From assembly GCA_023159155.1 (NCBI GenBank), contig JAJNNX010000007.1, positions 1,410,960 through 1,474,959 of the forward strand: DNA of 64,000 bases, read 5' to 3'. The position numbers were made by a program, and so were the translations under genes. The stretch comes from Ustulina deusta. Its lineage: Eukaryota; Ascomycota; Sordariomycetes; Xylariales; Xylariaceae. Of this stretch, positions 10,401-21,777 are shown one piece after another (the stretch's first letter is position 1; each line of letters starts with the position of its first letter). Under the pieces are notes generated by a model. That model saw only the letters and a program-made list of their open reading frames with translations. It was not told the DNA's origin and did no database searches.

Positions 10401-13400
10401 CTATACAACCTGGGGAAAACCGCTACAAGGAGAGAGTCAGTCGACGTACTAGTCGAGTAAGGTTCGATAAATTAGTTGCAAGCGATATTGAAGTCCCCGA
10501 AAACGAAGAATTCGAATATATGAGAACGAGATGGGTCGAAATTTGGGCAAGTGCTACACGATAAGGTCAGCCGTTCGGCCTCGATTTCGCTCACACAAGA
10601 ATAAATCTCACAAGGGCTCGAATTTGGGCTCCGAGTGCGCGATGCGGCCTCGCCTAGAATTTCCAAGTGATTGTTGGTGACGGCCTTGAAAAGGAAATAT
10701 GTCTTCCTGAAGGAGGCAACTCGATTCGCGTGTAAATACGGTGACAGACTTCCTCGATGGATCTATTGTCAAGAAAGACTACCCTTTGCATAAGGATGAC
10801 CGAGATTGGGGCCCGGCTCGGATTTGGGTCCAATGCCATGTCGACTCGCGCACAGAGGTTTGGTGGATACATTAGCAGACGTCCTTCAAGCTTGGAAAAA
10901 CGGCCAACGTCTTCTAGGATGAGAAGAGAGCTAATGGACGTATGAGATTGTCAAGGTGGGAGAACTTGGCGGGACTAGCTTGTCTAGAAGAACTAGTCAT
11001 TGTTGAAGTCATATCGTAAAGCGTGGGATGCATAAACTGATCTAAGAGTGGTTGATCAGACGTGTGCTGCGTTTGGAACACATGACACGAGACGAAGGCT
11101 AGGGAGCAGAACAGGCCTGTATTTGGACCCTCTGTGAACATACCTAGCATGTTCACTATCCATTGCTATTCTTTGTAAGCATACGCGATATCACCTCTAG
11201 ACCCTACTACTTTGCTGTCAATGGGCTTTCTATTTGTCCCGGGATTCGTATTCCTCTGCCACGTCGAATTTAGAACGAGTTATGAGTAGCTCCATTGTGT
11301 GTTCATAGCACGTAAAGAACTGACACAAGTTTATTGTGCATAATTATGAAACTGCGAAAGAGTGGCTATCCCACGCCACAAAAGACGGAATTAGAGCTAG
11401 CTTTTAGCACCGGGCCCGATAAGACAAGTCGTGCATTATCCCATTCCAAGAGAGGTCTGATGTAAACAGGTGAAATCAAGGAAGCCTATGACGATGTCTA
11501 CGGAGTATTCTTATTTTGCGAGGGTTATTATTGTGGATATGTGGACGTTGGGGGTCAGAAGTAATATCCTTACCTGTACTTACCTACTCACATGGCGCCG
11601 AGCGAACAAGACCTTACAGTAAACTCATGCACTCGCGGATAATTACCCAGGAGTTTGACGTAAGCAGATCATACTTAGCCGGGGAAGCGACTATCTAACT
11701 AGGCAGGTATAATGTAGGTTGTTAAGGTTAGTTGTCTATCTGTCTGTCGACGGCTAGGCCCGCACCGCACCGGTAAGGTCACACGAGCCTCACACCGAAG
11801 GCGGGATTTCTTTCTCCAGCAGAGCACATGTGCATATGGGTTATACACCATGTAGGTCCAAGGTCGCATGGATGTAGCCCTTTGCTCTGTTTTACCTGCC
11901 TACCTACCTGCCTGGGTAGGCTGGACGGCGCATTTCCTTGCTTTGGAAGACGATGGCTCGGGATGATGCATCGTGATATAATAAATGCCGTGCTGTCATT
12001 CGCTCGAGGCCTTGATTTAATTTTTTTATCTGATTTTCTTTCGTTTCGAGCTCACCTCCTTATATGTCCTAGACTAATGCAAGCCACGTGAATTCGCCCG
12101 CGTCACATTCGGGTGTTTCTGTTTCATGAATTGCATTATCACCGTCCTGCGGTCCTGTACACTAAGTCCGAGCAAGCTCCCCTGGTTAGATCCCGGATGC
12201 GTGTTGCATTCATCATCTGTGCAGGTTTGGTTAGTTAGCGCATCTCCATGGACAACGGGGAACCGGGAGCCAGAGGAACCGACTACCTACTAGTGGAGCT
12301 CGACGTGGATCGCAGACTTAAATTCGCGATGTCGACACGTGAGCGGGAAGTCATTGGTGCGAAGACTTATCAGATGGTAAATTAACCCTCGTGAGATATA
12401 TACTAGTATATATATGAAAAGACGAAATCTTAACCCCCAAACCCCGGGCAGTACCCGGGACATGTTATGGGTAGCGGTGGTGCGCTGGTGGGTTGTCGGC
12501 CCGCTGTGGGGGAGATGAAGTTGGTCCAGGTCTAACCTTGGTAGTAGATGGAACCAGACGGAGATTATCCAGGTCCAGCCTCATAAAAGAAAGGCATTGG
12601 TATGCATGTAGGTAGGTAGTATAATATAAAAAACCAAGTTTCAAGGGGAAACCAGATGAAAACAGGGGGGGATCCATGCTGGAAAAATTGATTTATACTA
12701 GGTATACTAGGTATACTACGTCGGTGTCTTGTGTGTTGTAAAGGAAGCCCTACCTGTCCTTGCCCGCGTCGCGAAGGTGACGGAAGCGAATACTTCGGCT
12801 GTCGTCGGTGTTACTATATATATATTCTTTCAACTATTATTATTCGTATTATCTAGTATACGTCTCTTATCTCCATTGTCGTCATCTATCCAGACCGTCC
12901 GGTGTGTGTGTGGTGAATAAGATCGATCGTCTAACCGCCCCCCCTTCCCATCTAACGAAAAGAGTGTGATTTTCCTAACACTGAACAGGGCTGACGGGAA
13001 CAGGTTTTTACGGGATTATAGGTGGGGGTGGGAGGTAGTATTGTACATAATGGTATCAGGTGTGTAGGTAATAAACAAAGACGGCGGGAGAGGAGGGTAC
13101 CGGGATACTCTTTTACCTACCTACCGTATCCGCGATGCAGCAGCACGACGGCGGCTCGGGTTCTCGGTGAAGGGCTGCCGAGGCGAGCCGCGTCCACTCA
13201 CGTTCGACTGACCTTCCAGAAGGAGCCGGATTGGTCGCAAGCAGGGGTCGCCCCAGAAGCAAAACTGACCACTGGTGACCGATTCGTATGGGCTCTTCTC
13301 TCAGCTGCACGCTACGTTGCGCGCTCTCATGGGCTGTCTCATTTCGGCAAATCGAACCCAAGCCCGCGCCCCCGCCTGGCTTGGAGCTTAGACTAGTATA

Positions 13401-13662
13401 GATAGAGAGAGGGGGTAGATAGAGGGAAAAGGTGCCATAGCGCGAGATTGTATACTACACTACTGCTACACCACCTACAGTACTGTACTTGAATAGTACG
13501 TGGCGTGAGAAGAAGTGGCATAGAGAAAGTAGACGGATGAGGGGGGAAACGAGATAAAGATTATAATTACCATCATATCACATAGTAAACTCGTACCTAC
13601 AATGTAGAAGAGAAGAAGAAATATATACTAGTAGGTTAGTATATATAGGTCAGCAGATGGGT

Positions 13663-13690
13663 GTTAGGTTAGGTTAGGTCAGGTTAAGCT
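13663..13690. repeat. Short TTAGG-like interstitial repeat
   Basis: Three successive GTTAGG units followed by GTCAGG. It is one base short of the telomere unit, so it is pentanucleotide-like and not a true internal telomere tract. Confidence 0.6.
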
Positions 13691-15360
13691 AGAGAGAAGC
13701 AGGGGTAAAAATGTTCAAAAAATATTCGGGTACGAGTTGGAGAGTGCCGGGATTGGCGTACCCCCGTATCTGACCGAAGGATCCAATGACATGGGCAAAT
13801 ACTTAAAACATTCCCTGTAGTTTCCACTAGACACGTCCCGTACCTACTTAACCTCACCGAGGCAGTCTCAAGCGAGTGACACGACGAATGGTGTGTGATG
13901 TGCCCAGTGTAAGGTAAAGCAGCGCGGCAATAACATCGAATGCACACGCTCTCGGCACCTTTCCGCCGGAAATGTCAGGTGAAGGCGGAACAACAGACCG
14001 TGCAGCAACAACAAGCAGGTTCGTTACCAACCAAAAGCCCGTTCGGGGTCTACGTTGATTGTCCTGACGATCAGTCTCAAGAGGCCGGCCTGGTGTAATC
14101 AGATGACAGGCAGACTGCATCAACCCAGCAACCGGTTGAGCGAATTACCTAGCCAAAGTCGGGGCTGACCTGAAGAAAGCCTGATGAGACAGCGTACCAT
14201 CGGCTTGCCGTGCTTGGGCTTGTCTTTGAGTGGTCGTTTGTGTGTCTGTGTGTGTGTGGACGTCGGACGAGAAAAAACGGACAATTTCCCCCCTTGACTC
14301 CCACGGTTACTCGTCTACCCCTCGGTCGAAAGCAGCGAATCCAAATGCAGGAAAATTCAACGCGACCCCATTGGCCGAATAATGCTGTCGGGTGATGGCA
14401 CAGCAAGGAAACAGTGGAAAGGAGCAGACAATGAAAAAAAAGAAAAAGAAGAAAAGACAGGAGAGGGTCCTTCATACCTATTTTCTGGGGCAGGTTGTTG
14501 GAAATGGTTACATACGCTAGGTCTATGGCGTAGCAGACGATCGCGTGCGTCGGTCCCCCCGCGTTTCTGCCGCCTCACTGTTCCCTTGACCGTTTTATTT
14601 TCGTCCTTCCTCCCTTTCCCCCTCTTCTCTTGTGTAGTCGCGACCTGGAGATAGCCGACGGGATAGGTGCGGGCGCAGAGAAGCGTATCGCTGTGTGTAA
14701 GTCTCCATCTTCGGCCAATCTGCACCGTTGATTATGCCGGCGACGGCTGTGATTGGTAACTTGCGGCTCTGGTGTTTCGACGAAGCAGCATTGGACGTAT
14801 ACCTGGATTTGTAGGTCACATCCGCCGTAGCCCGAGAAAAAAAAATTAATTGTTTAGACGTTCATGTGGGAGGTTTTGACAATCTCGCACGCTTCGCCAG
14901 CAGCGAGACCGTGCGCGTCGGCGTGTTAGGCATCTCGTTCGAAGTGAAGCTTAACCTTCCAGGTCCTTTGCTCGAAAAGGCCTGTTATTAGATAGACCGA
15001 CAAGATAGTCCAGTCTAAGAAGAGGGAGCTGGGTAAAAGAATATGTGATCCCGGTTCCAGAAAGCCTGAGCGACTGCCTAGGTAATCACTTATTATAAGG
15101 TGGTTGAACACCTCCCTACCCTGGAAGGTATACGTACCACCATACCAAGACCCCTAGTTGAGACTAGTTTAGATGCTAGACTCACGATACTCGTGTACGA
15201 GGTTCCCCGCTGCACAAGTCGCGTCCGAAATGGTCCAAGTTTGGTTTTCCGTGGGGAGACAGGCCATAACGATGTTGCGGCGACGAGATTGCTAGTGTTG
15301 GACCACAACCCGTTACGTGCTCAATACTAATAAGAGAAGCATGTCATCAACAGCGCAGAA

Positions 15361-15385
15361 TGCCAATGCCAATGCCAATGCCAAT
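15361..15385. repeat. CCAATG hexanucleotide repeat
   Basis: Four consecutive CCAATG units in non-coding sequence. Confidence 0.85.
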
Positions 15386-15608
15386 AAGGGGGGTGGGATC
15401 TAGGAAGCGGGTCGGGTCTCAGATCGGGGACCCGCCTGGTCCTCAAGTCTGTCATAGGCTTATAGCAGAAACTTACAAGGAGGGACGTCAGTTTTGTTTG
15501 TCCGTGATAGGCAATTGAGTACATGATGTCCCTGACGTTCCTGTTCTGCAGCGCTTCGCGATCCCCGAGTCGCGCGCTCTCAGCTCTTCCCGTTTCAGGG
15601 TCTTGGGT

Positions 15609-15650
15609 CCTGTCCCGTCCTGTCCTGTCCTTGTCCTGTCCTTGTCCTGA
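15609..15650. repeat. CCTGT/CCTTGT repeat
   Basis: A run of alternating CCTGT and CCTTGT units within the gene desert; low complexity, no function seen. Confidence 0.8.
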
Positions 15651-16909
15651 TCATGACCGTGACCACGGCCGTGGCCATGGCCATTCTCCTTACCTACTTA
15701 CCTTGCTTTGGCTTCACCACATGGCGGCCCAGCGTGACCAAGTACATGCTGCTGTACCATGTTCGAAACATCTCCACACACGCGGTACATGGCTTCCAAT
15801 ACAACTATCTCTAACTTGTAGCGTAGGATCTCGCTTCCGAATGTAGTGTATCTCGTACATACAACTAACTAACTAACTACCAAGTAACTAACTGTGCTAT
15901 ATGATAATAGCGATGGCGATACTGTCGATAGTCAGTCAGTTGCGAAGTAGTGTTGACGGTAATGACAATAGTAGGAGTAGCATTAGTATGTAGAGTAGGA
16001 GTGGTCATAGCTGGTAGTCGTTGGTGTTAGTGTTGTGTTAGCGGTAGATGCTGAATGACTATGCAAAGGGAGAGAGTACGTGAGAGACAGAAGAGTGATA
16101 GTGACGAGCGAACGGACGAACCCCTGAAATTCTTGAATAATAATAGCGAGACCCTTCTGCTCTACTGTACGCTGCAAACTGCCTACCCACACTACTCCGT
16201 GGAGTCATTAAACCATCTCTATCCACACTCGTCCCAACCCCATCCCGTCAGTTGAATAGTACCTAGGTACTCTTAATAATACCCTTATACTACCGACGCT
16301 ATCTATACTATCTATACTACTACTTTACTCTAGGCCACGGCAGCTCCAGGTTTCCTTGTGCAACCGTGTGTCAAGACCTATAAGCCATCTGTATCACATT
16401 TGAGAACGGATCCCCCATACATGTAAGTTATATATACCCTGCATATCACCCTCACCCCTTCTGGATTACCATATATCAAGTAAACACGCGAGAGTCACGT
16501 ACGTACCTACATAATACATACTACCTTACCTAGACCATGGCAGGGGGATAGTGTTATACTCGCTTCTGCACACCCGCGATTGCCTTCACATCGTGTAGAG
16601 CACTACCTTAGCGACTTAGCTTACCTACCTCCTTCAGGTAGATTCTGCCCAACGACACGTCCACTTCTTTCCTATTCGTCTTTTGGCCACCTAGTACGGT
16701 ATTCGTCTGTTGACTCGCGCCATCTACGCACTACACCATCCGCGCGTGTTGTTGTATGACAGCCCAACTCCAGCGCACTACAGTCAGCGTTGGGCTTCAT
16801 TCGACAACCTAAGTTTAGTCTGTACGGAACGGCCGGGCGAGAAACAACGTGGCCGCCAGTCTTTCAGTATGAGGTAGCCATTATACGTTGACGACGAGTG
16901 CCTAACGCT

Positions 16910-18780
16910 ATGCATCCCGCACCGTCCTTGGCAGAGTCGTTCCCCAAAAGCACCAAGACGGATGATAGATCTCAACATGTTTACGAGACCCAGCAGCCTC
17001 GCCTGGCACACGCCGCCCACCTTGGACCCCCCGAGCCCTTGAAGATTGAGAATCACCCGGATTATTCTGTCAGTCAGTCTTCGCCACCCATGAGGAAAGA
17101 TACGGCTTCCAGTACTTCGACCAATGCTTCCGACACGACAGTCGTTACGGCTACATCGACTGACACATCCACTACAGCCTACAGTGTCGAGTCGTCCCAG
17201 TCCATCTTTTCCGTCAAAGATGGGTCCGAAATCTCGAGTAACCGTCGAGCAAGCCGTCGACGAACTGGTCCCCTCTCGGCGGCGCAGAGAGAAAAGGCTG
17301 CCCTAATCCGCAAGCTAGGAGCCTGTCCTGACTGTCGTAGACGCCGAGTCGCTGTAAGTACCTAGATCACTCAGCACGAATGACAGCTCGTCTGTACCGT
17401 ATGAGGCATGCAACTTACAGGATATCGCGTTGAAGTGCCATCCAAATCATCACAATATGTCGTGGGAAGAGGCGGTACAAAAGTACCGCTCTTCTAGCCC
17501 ACTTCAGGAGCTTGCAACTCTCGCTGGGCGGCCTATCAGTCCGGCGCCGAGCCAGATGAGGCCACCCCCTCCCCCTTATGCTCAAAGTTCGCAGGAAATG
17601 GATGTCGATCCCATCCCTGCTACCCCTAATCCGCGGTCTACTCCAGGTCGGACGTCTCCGAACGAGACTCGGATCAGCAGGACACCTCTTCCCTCTGGGC
17701 CTAGGATGGATAGGCATTTGTCTATGCCGAGCCCTCTCGCGGCGTCTCAGTCGCCGTACTCGATACCGCACCTTGGGTCGGTCAAGCACGACCTTGAAAG
17801 CATTGCTTCTAAAATTCTGTCTTCGCCGTATAGGAGTCGATATTCAAGCGTCTACGCGCTCCTAATCTATTGGCAGGACGAGCACGAATCGAGCATAGCA
17901 GGGACTGTAGAAGAACTAGCCGAAGTGTTCCAAAAGTGCTATCACTATGTACCTGAAATTATCAAGATTCCTTCAGGTGCTCGAAACGGTTACTCTAACC
18001 CTTGGAGATGGCTCTCCAAGATTATCAACGAGTTTATCGACAAGAGCGACACGAGAGACACCTTGAAGATCGTGTATTACAATGGATACAGCTACTTGGA
18101 CGACAATAGAGAGATGGTTTTATCGAGGTGAGGAGACATTCTGTTGCGAGCAGTTGAGAATCGGTTGTTGACTATAGCATAGCTTACGGAACCGAGAGAA
18201 AGGCGAAACTATTCGCTGGAGTGGAATCCAGCATATACTGGAAGAAGCCAATTCGGATACGCTAATTATCATGGACTCGATCTACTATCCCGCAACAAAA
18301 ATGGTTCGTCGAAGAGGTGTTCTGGAACTGATAGCAGCCTCGGCACCGGAAGACTACTACCATCTTCTCGAACGCGGCGTCTTCACCAGGGCACTAACGG
18401 ACCAGCTTCGCACGCGGGCTCTCCAGCATCTCCCCAATACGCTCTCGGCAGCTGAACTGCACTCGAAGCTGCTTTCCCTCTTCCCGAAACTTATCCTCGA
18501 TAGGCATCAGGAAAAGGGGGCGCCGACGGTGTTCCCAGCCCCCTTGCATATGCAGACGTCGGGCAACGCCCGACTACCTTCTATTACGTTATCACCGCTC
18601 CCGCTACAACTCCCAAAACCGCACTCGAATCCGGACAACGCCCACGCCGGCCCGCAAGTGACGCTGCAGATCCGGCTAACAGACGAGTCGCTCAGTCTCG
18701 AGAACTGGACCGAGTGGTTTCGGATGATGCCCGAAGGCATTCGGGACGTGAAAGTCGAAGGTCCCTATACGTTTAGATGA
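16910..18780 (+). CDS. Predicted pseudo-caspase: Cys/His N-terminal motif plus caspase-like domain lacking catalytic His and Cys
   Basis: Three exons, 16910-17353, 17436-18127 and 18183-18780, give 577 residues; an acceptor at 17420 instead of 17435 would add five. Residues about 140-155 read CPDCRRRRVA then CHPNHHN across intron 1, a possible metal-binding motif. A Pro/Ser-rich linker follows. From about residue 270 the sequence follows the caspase-like p20 pattern in order: a hydrophobic strand (SSVYALLIYW), a strand ending IVYYNGYSYLDD where active members have GHG, MVLSS, RWSGIQHILEEA, then TLIIMDSIYY where active members have a D-C-C or D-x-C, then VLELIAAS and FTRALTDQL. The His is replaced by Tyr and the Cys by Ser, so peptidase activity is unlikely. 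The fold assignment is by eye. Role is unknown; a scaffold or regulator in fungal cell-death signalling is inference. No other gene lies within 3 kb on the 3' side. Confidence 0.72.
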
Positions 18781-19724
18781 ACAACGGCGTTTCGGGGAAC
18801 TTGCCAGCCCTACTTACGTCGTCTAATTTATTTTTATTTCTTTCTTCCCAAAGGATTCTTCGGAACATAAAAAAGCATCTTAACTTGAACTCTTCTCATG
18901 ACGCTACGATATACTATCCCCTACTTTTTTATATATTCGAGTTTTCATATCGGCCGAGCCCAAAGGCAGGAATGAAGAATGGAATGGATTTGTTGTAATT
19001 TTTTTTCTCTTCCCCGCCTACGATATCGGTGCTGCGCTAGAATATCTTTACGACTCGCTCATATAATGGACAACGTTTTCGTTGCATTCCTCTTTTTGCT
19101 CTTTTGCCTTGTCTACTCGTTTAACCCAGGTACTTGATTTTCCTTCGGGAAGGGGGGAAAAAAGAAACTGGCTGTTGGTATTGTTTATTATTATTGCTCG
19201 ATATCTTACGACAAGACGTGTTTCTTTTCTTGGGTACTACTGAACTTACAGATCTCTCATAGAAAAAAGGCATATTCAACTATAACAAAGAGGACAGCTC
19301 GCGGCCTACGGCCCGCGCGAGGCTCGCAGCGAACCGGTCAAACCAGTTCTCGCGAAGCCTCCCAGCCCAAGTGCAACAAGCCCAAAACTCGCAAAGTCTT
19401 TCCCGTCAAGCAAGCCAATGTTCCACGCGAGTGCGGTTTTCCGTTCTGAGTCAGCCGATTGAAAAAAAAACCAAAACAATAAAAAAAAACCCCCTCCCCA
19501 ACCCCGGAATTTCTGCAGAGGAAAGTAGACGAAGAAAAGCAGCAGCAGCAGCAGCGGACTCCACGAAAAAACAAATAAAATCATGCAAATATTAGTACAG
19601 CACCGTAGCTATCTATGCAACAACGGGGATTAGTCTCACCGTCCGACCGAACCGACTGACCGGGTCGGTAACCGCGGCTTTCTCACCTTATTACCCCTTT
19701 ATTACTACCTCTGCCTTACATATC

Positions 19725-19767
<43 letters not shown>

Positions 19768-21777
19768 TACATATATACACATGTATAAGACACAAATACG
19801 TACGTATTAGGTCACCATTCATGCATGGATGTATGCATGTTCTGCATACAACATGATGTTTTTCCATGGGAACAATTTGGGGTAGCAGTAGTTTATTGTA
19901 GTGGTAGTATATAGTATGTGTTGCTACCGCGTATCATGTATCTCTAGGTATGTATGTACGAAAGAAAACTATTGCTGACGTGCGTACGGTACCTGTATGT
20001 GGTCTTCGCCTAACGGCATATAGGCCTGCCGGCATACTAATATACTACGTATTTGCTACGTATCTGTCGGTTAGTGGTGAGCGGACTTCAACGTCACGGT
20101 CTGTCCACCCACCCACCTAGGTATGGGGAGGTAAGGGAGGTAGGTGACAAACCTTCGACCGAATGGATACCAATAACGTAAGATATGCAGCAGGCGTTCT
20201 ATTGGGGGTGTAAAAAAAAAATCAAGGTTAGGGTCGGAGTAGAAACCCCAAGGGTTGGGTTGATACGCGGCCGTTTTCCCTTCCTCCCTTTCTCCTATTT
20301 CGTATTTCCTCTTTTGTTGTATGCCTCATTTCTTTTTTCTCCGATCGTGTTTTCGCTTACATATCTCCTCCAAATCCTCTCTCGATTGGGGTTGTTTTTT
20401 AATGGCCTCACCTCTTACCAGCTCCACATATTGCAGTATATGTCACGCTATCAACCGATGTCGTACAGAGAAACGTCCAAGACAAACCAGATAGATAGAC
20501 AAACAAACAGGCAAATGGCTGGGTGTTATACTCGCCCCGATCTGACGTGCATACACACCTACCACCAAGACGGGATTGCTTCCCCTGTTTGCCTCCCTAT
20601 AGTACCATCTGGACAGCCTGCCGTTATCTCTGCCTACTTAGTCACTCTGCCCTACCTTGCCAGCCCGCCAACATACATATAGTAATACAGGCCGTCTTAT
20701 TCGCTGGATTAGGGATTCAAAAAAATAAGCAAACCTAAAAAAAGGAGACCAGAATGACGGGAATAAAGATGCTATTCGCCAATATCCGTCATCCATTCCA
20801 TTACTCAACCACTGCCGATATTTGCCCCACCGATCGATCCCATGCCCTGCCGACCGACGCTCCCTGCCGGCCCTGCAATGCACATCATGGCATCAGCCCG
20901 CATATTGGATTTATCGATATACCTACTACCTATACGACAAGGTGCTCCTATAGTACTTACTACTACCTACCCTATTTACGGGCTTCCGTCTTACCAAGCC
21001 CGTCGGTAAGTTCCGTCGTCTTTGGACCTTAGCTTGGCTCGGGATACCTCTCCCTTGCTCGCCGATAGCCCCTTAAATTGACCTAGAGCGCTGAATCGGA
21101 CATGCACTTTCTACGCGTCTTGCTTGGAAGGGCTAACCGTAAGGCTGAGTCGGAACGTCTGGCATTTCGATTCTACACACAAACCACCCCCACAGGCCAC
21201 CAACTAAAAATAGAGAGGGAGAAGAAGAGAATGGGAATGTGACTACCTACTCCTACACTACTGCTCGGGATACCAGAAATGGCTATTTGTATTGCACAAA
21301 GAGGGAAGTTCCTCTCCCCATATACTCATGTTCCGCGTTAATACAGTATCTATACCAACATAAATACTCAAGAAAAACCAAACAACCAACTAGCCAACCG
21401 GATGACAAGTTACTAGTATCATTTATACAAACCTAAAGAAAGTAGAAATAGACAAAATGAAACGATCCTTGAAATATGGGAGGAAAAAACGTCTATGCTG
21501 TCGAACGCCTTAAGCGTTTTTCAACGCATATTCTGTGTAGACGAGGGAGGGTGTAGAGAACCGCTCCTTGTCCACACCACATCACATCATACCGTGTCCT
21601 CTTCGACGCAGATGCAAGTAATAACGTAAAGTGTAAACACCTCCAAGCTAGGAGGATGTCTCCCAGACTAATGAAGTAGCCTGGTAAGTAGTATTGTCGT
21701 GAACAAAACAAATTTATGCGACGCTATACAAATAGGGGTATCCAACCCCTCTCCCATCTACCTATAATGCATGAAAA
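18781..21777. other. Convergent intergenic region, no supported gene
   Basis: Three kilobases between two convergent genes. It is low-complexity in places: a CAG/AGC run at about 19540-19555, and a TA then CA dinucleotide microsatellite at 19725-19768. No frame with family-like content was found. Confidence 0.6.
19725..19768. repeat. Compound TA/CA dinucleotide microsatellite
   Basis: About twelve AT units run directly into about nine AC units, followed by further ATAC variants to about 19790. Confidence 0.9.

Larger units (their letters stand above)
7469..16909. other. 9.4 kb gene desert
   Basis: No frame gives recognisable protein features. The stretch contains many TACCTAGGTA/CTAGGTAC motifs (for example around 8300, 8440-8470, 8510-8570 and 16260), an AT-richer part at about 8680-9230, TTAGG-like repeats at 13663-13690, a CCAATG hexamer run at 15361-15385, and a CCTGT/CCTTGT repeat at 15609-15650. 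A 95-codon frame at 9992-10279 was examined and not accepted. A non-coding RNA or a lineage-specific short gene cannot be excluded. Confidence 0.55.

Noticed and set aside
13022..13396. 124-codon plus-strand frame
   Set aside because: Starts at a non-standard codon and has no recognisable features; the opposite strand is equally open.
13663..13690. Interstitial telomere tract
   Set aside because: The units are GTTAGG/GTCAGG, not TTAGGG, and only about four are present.
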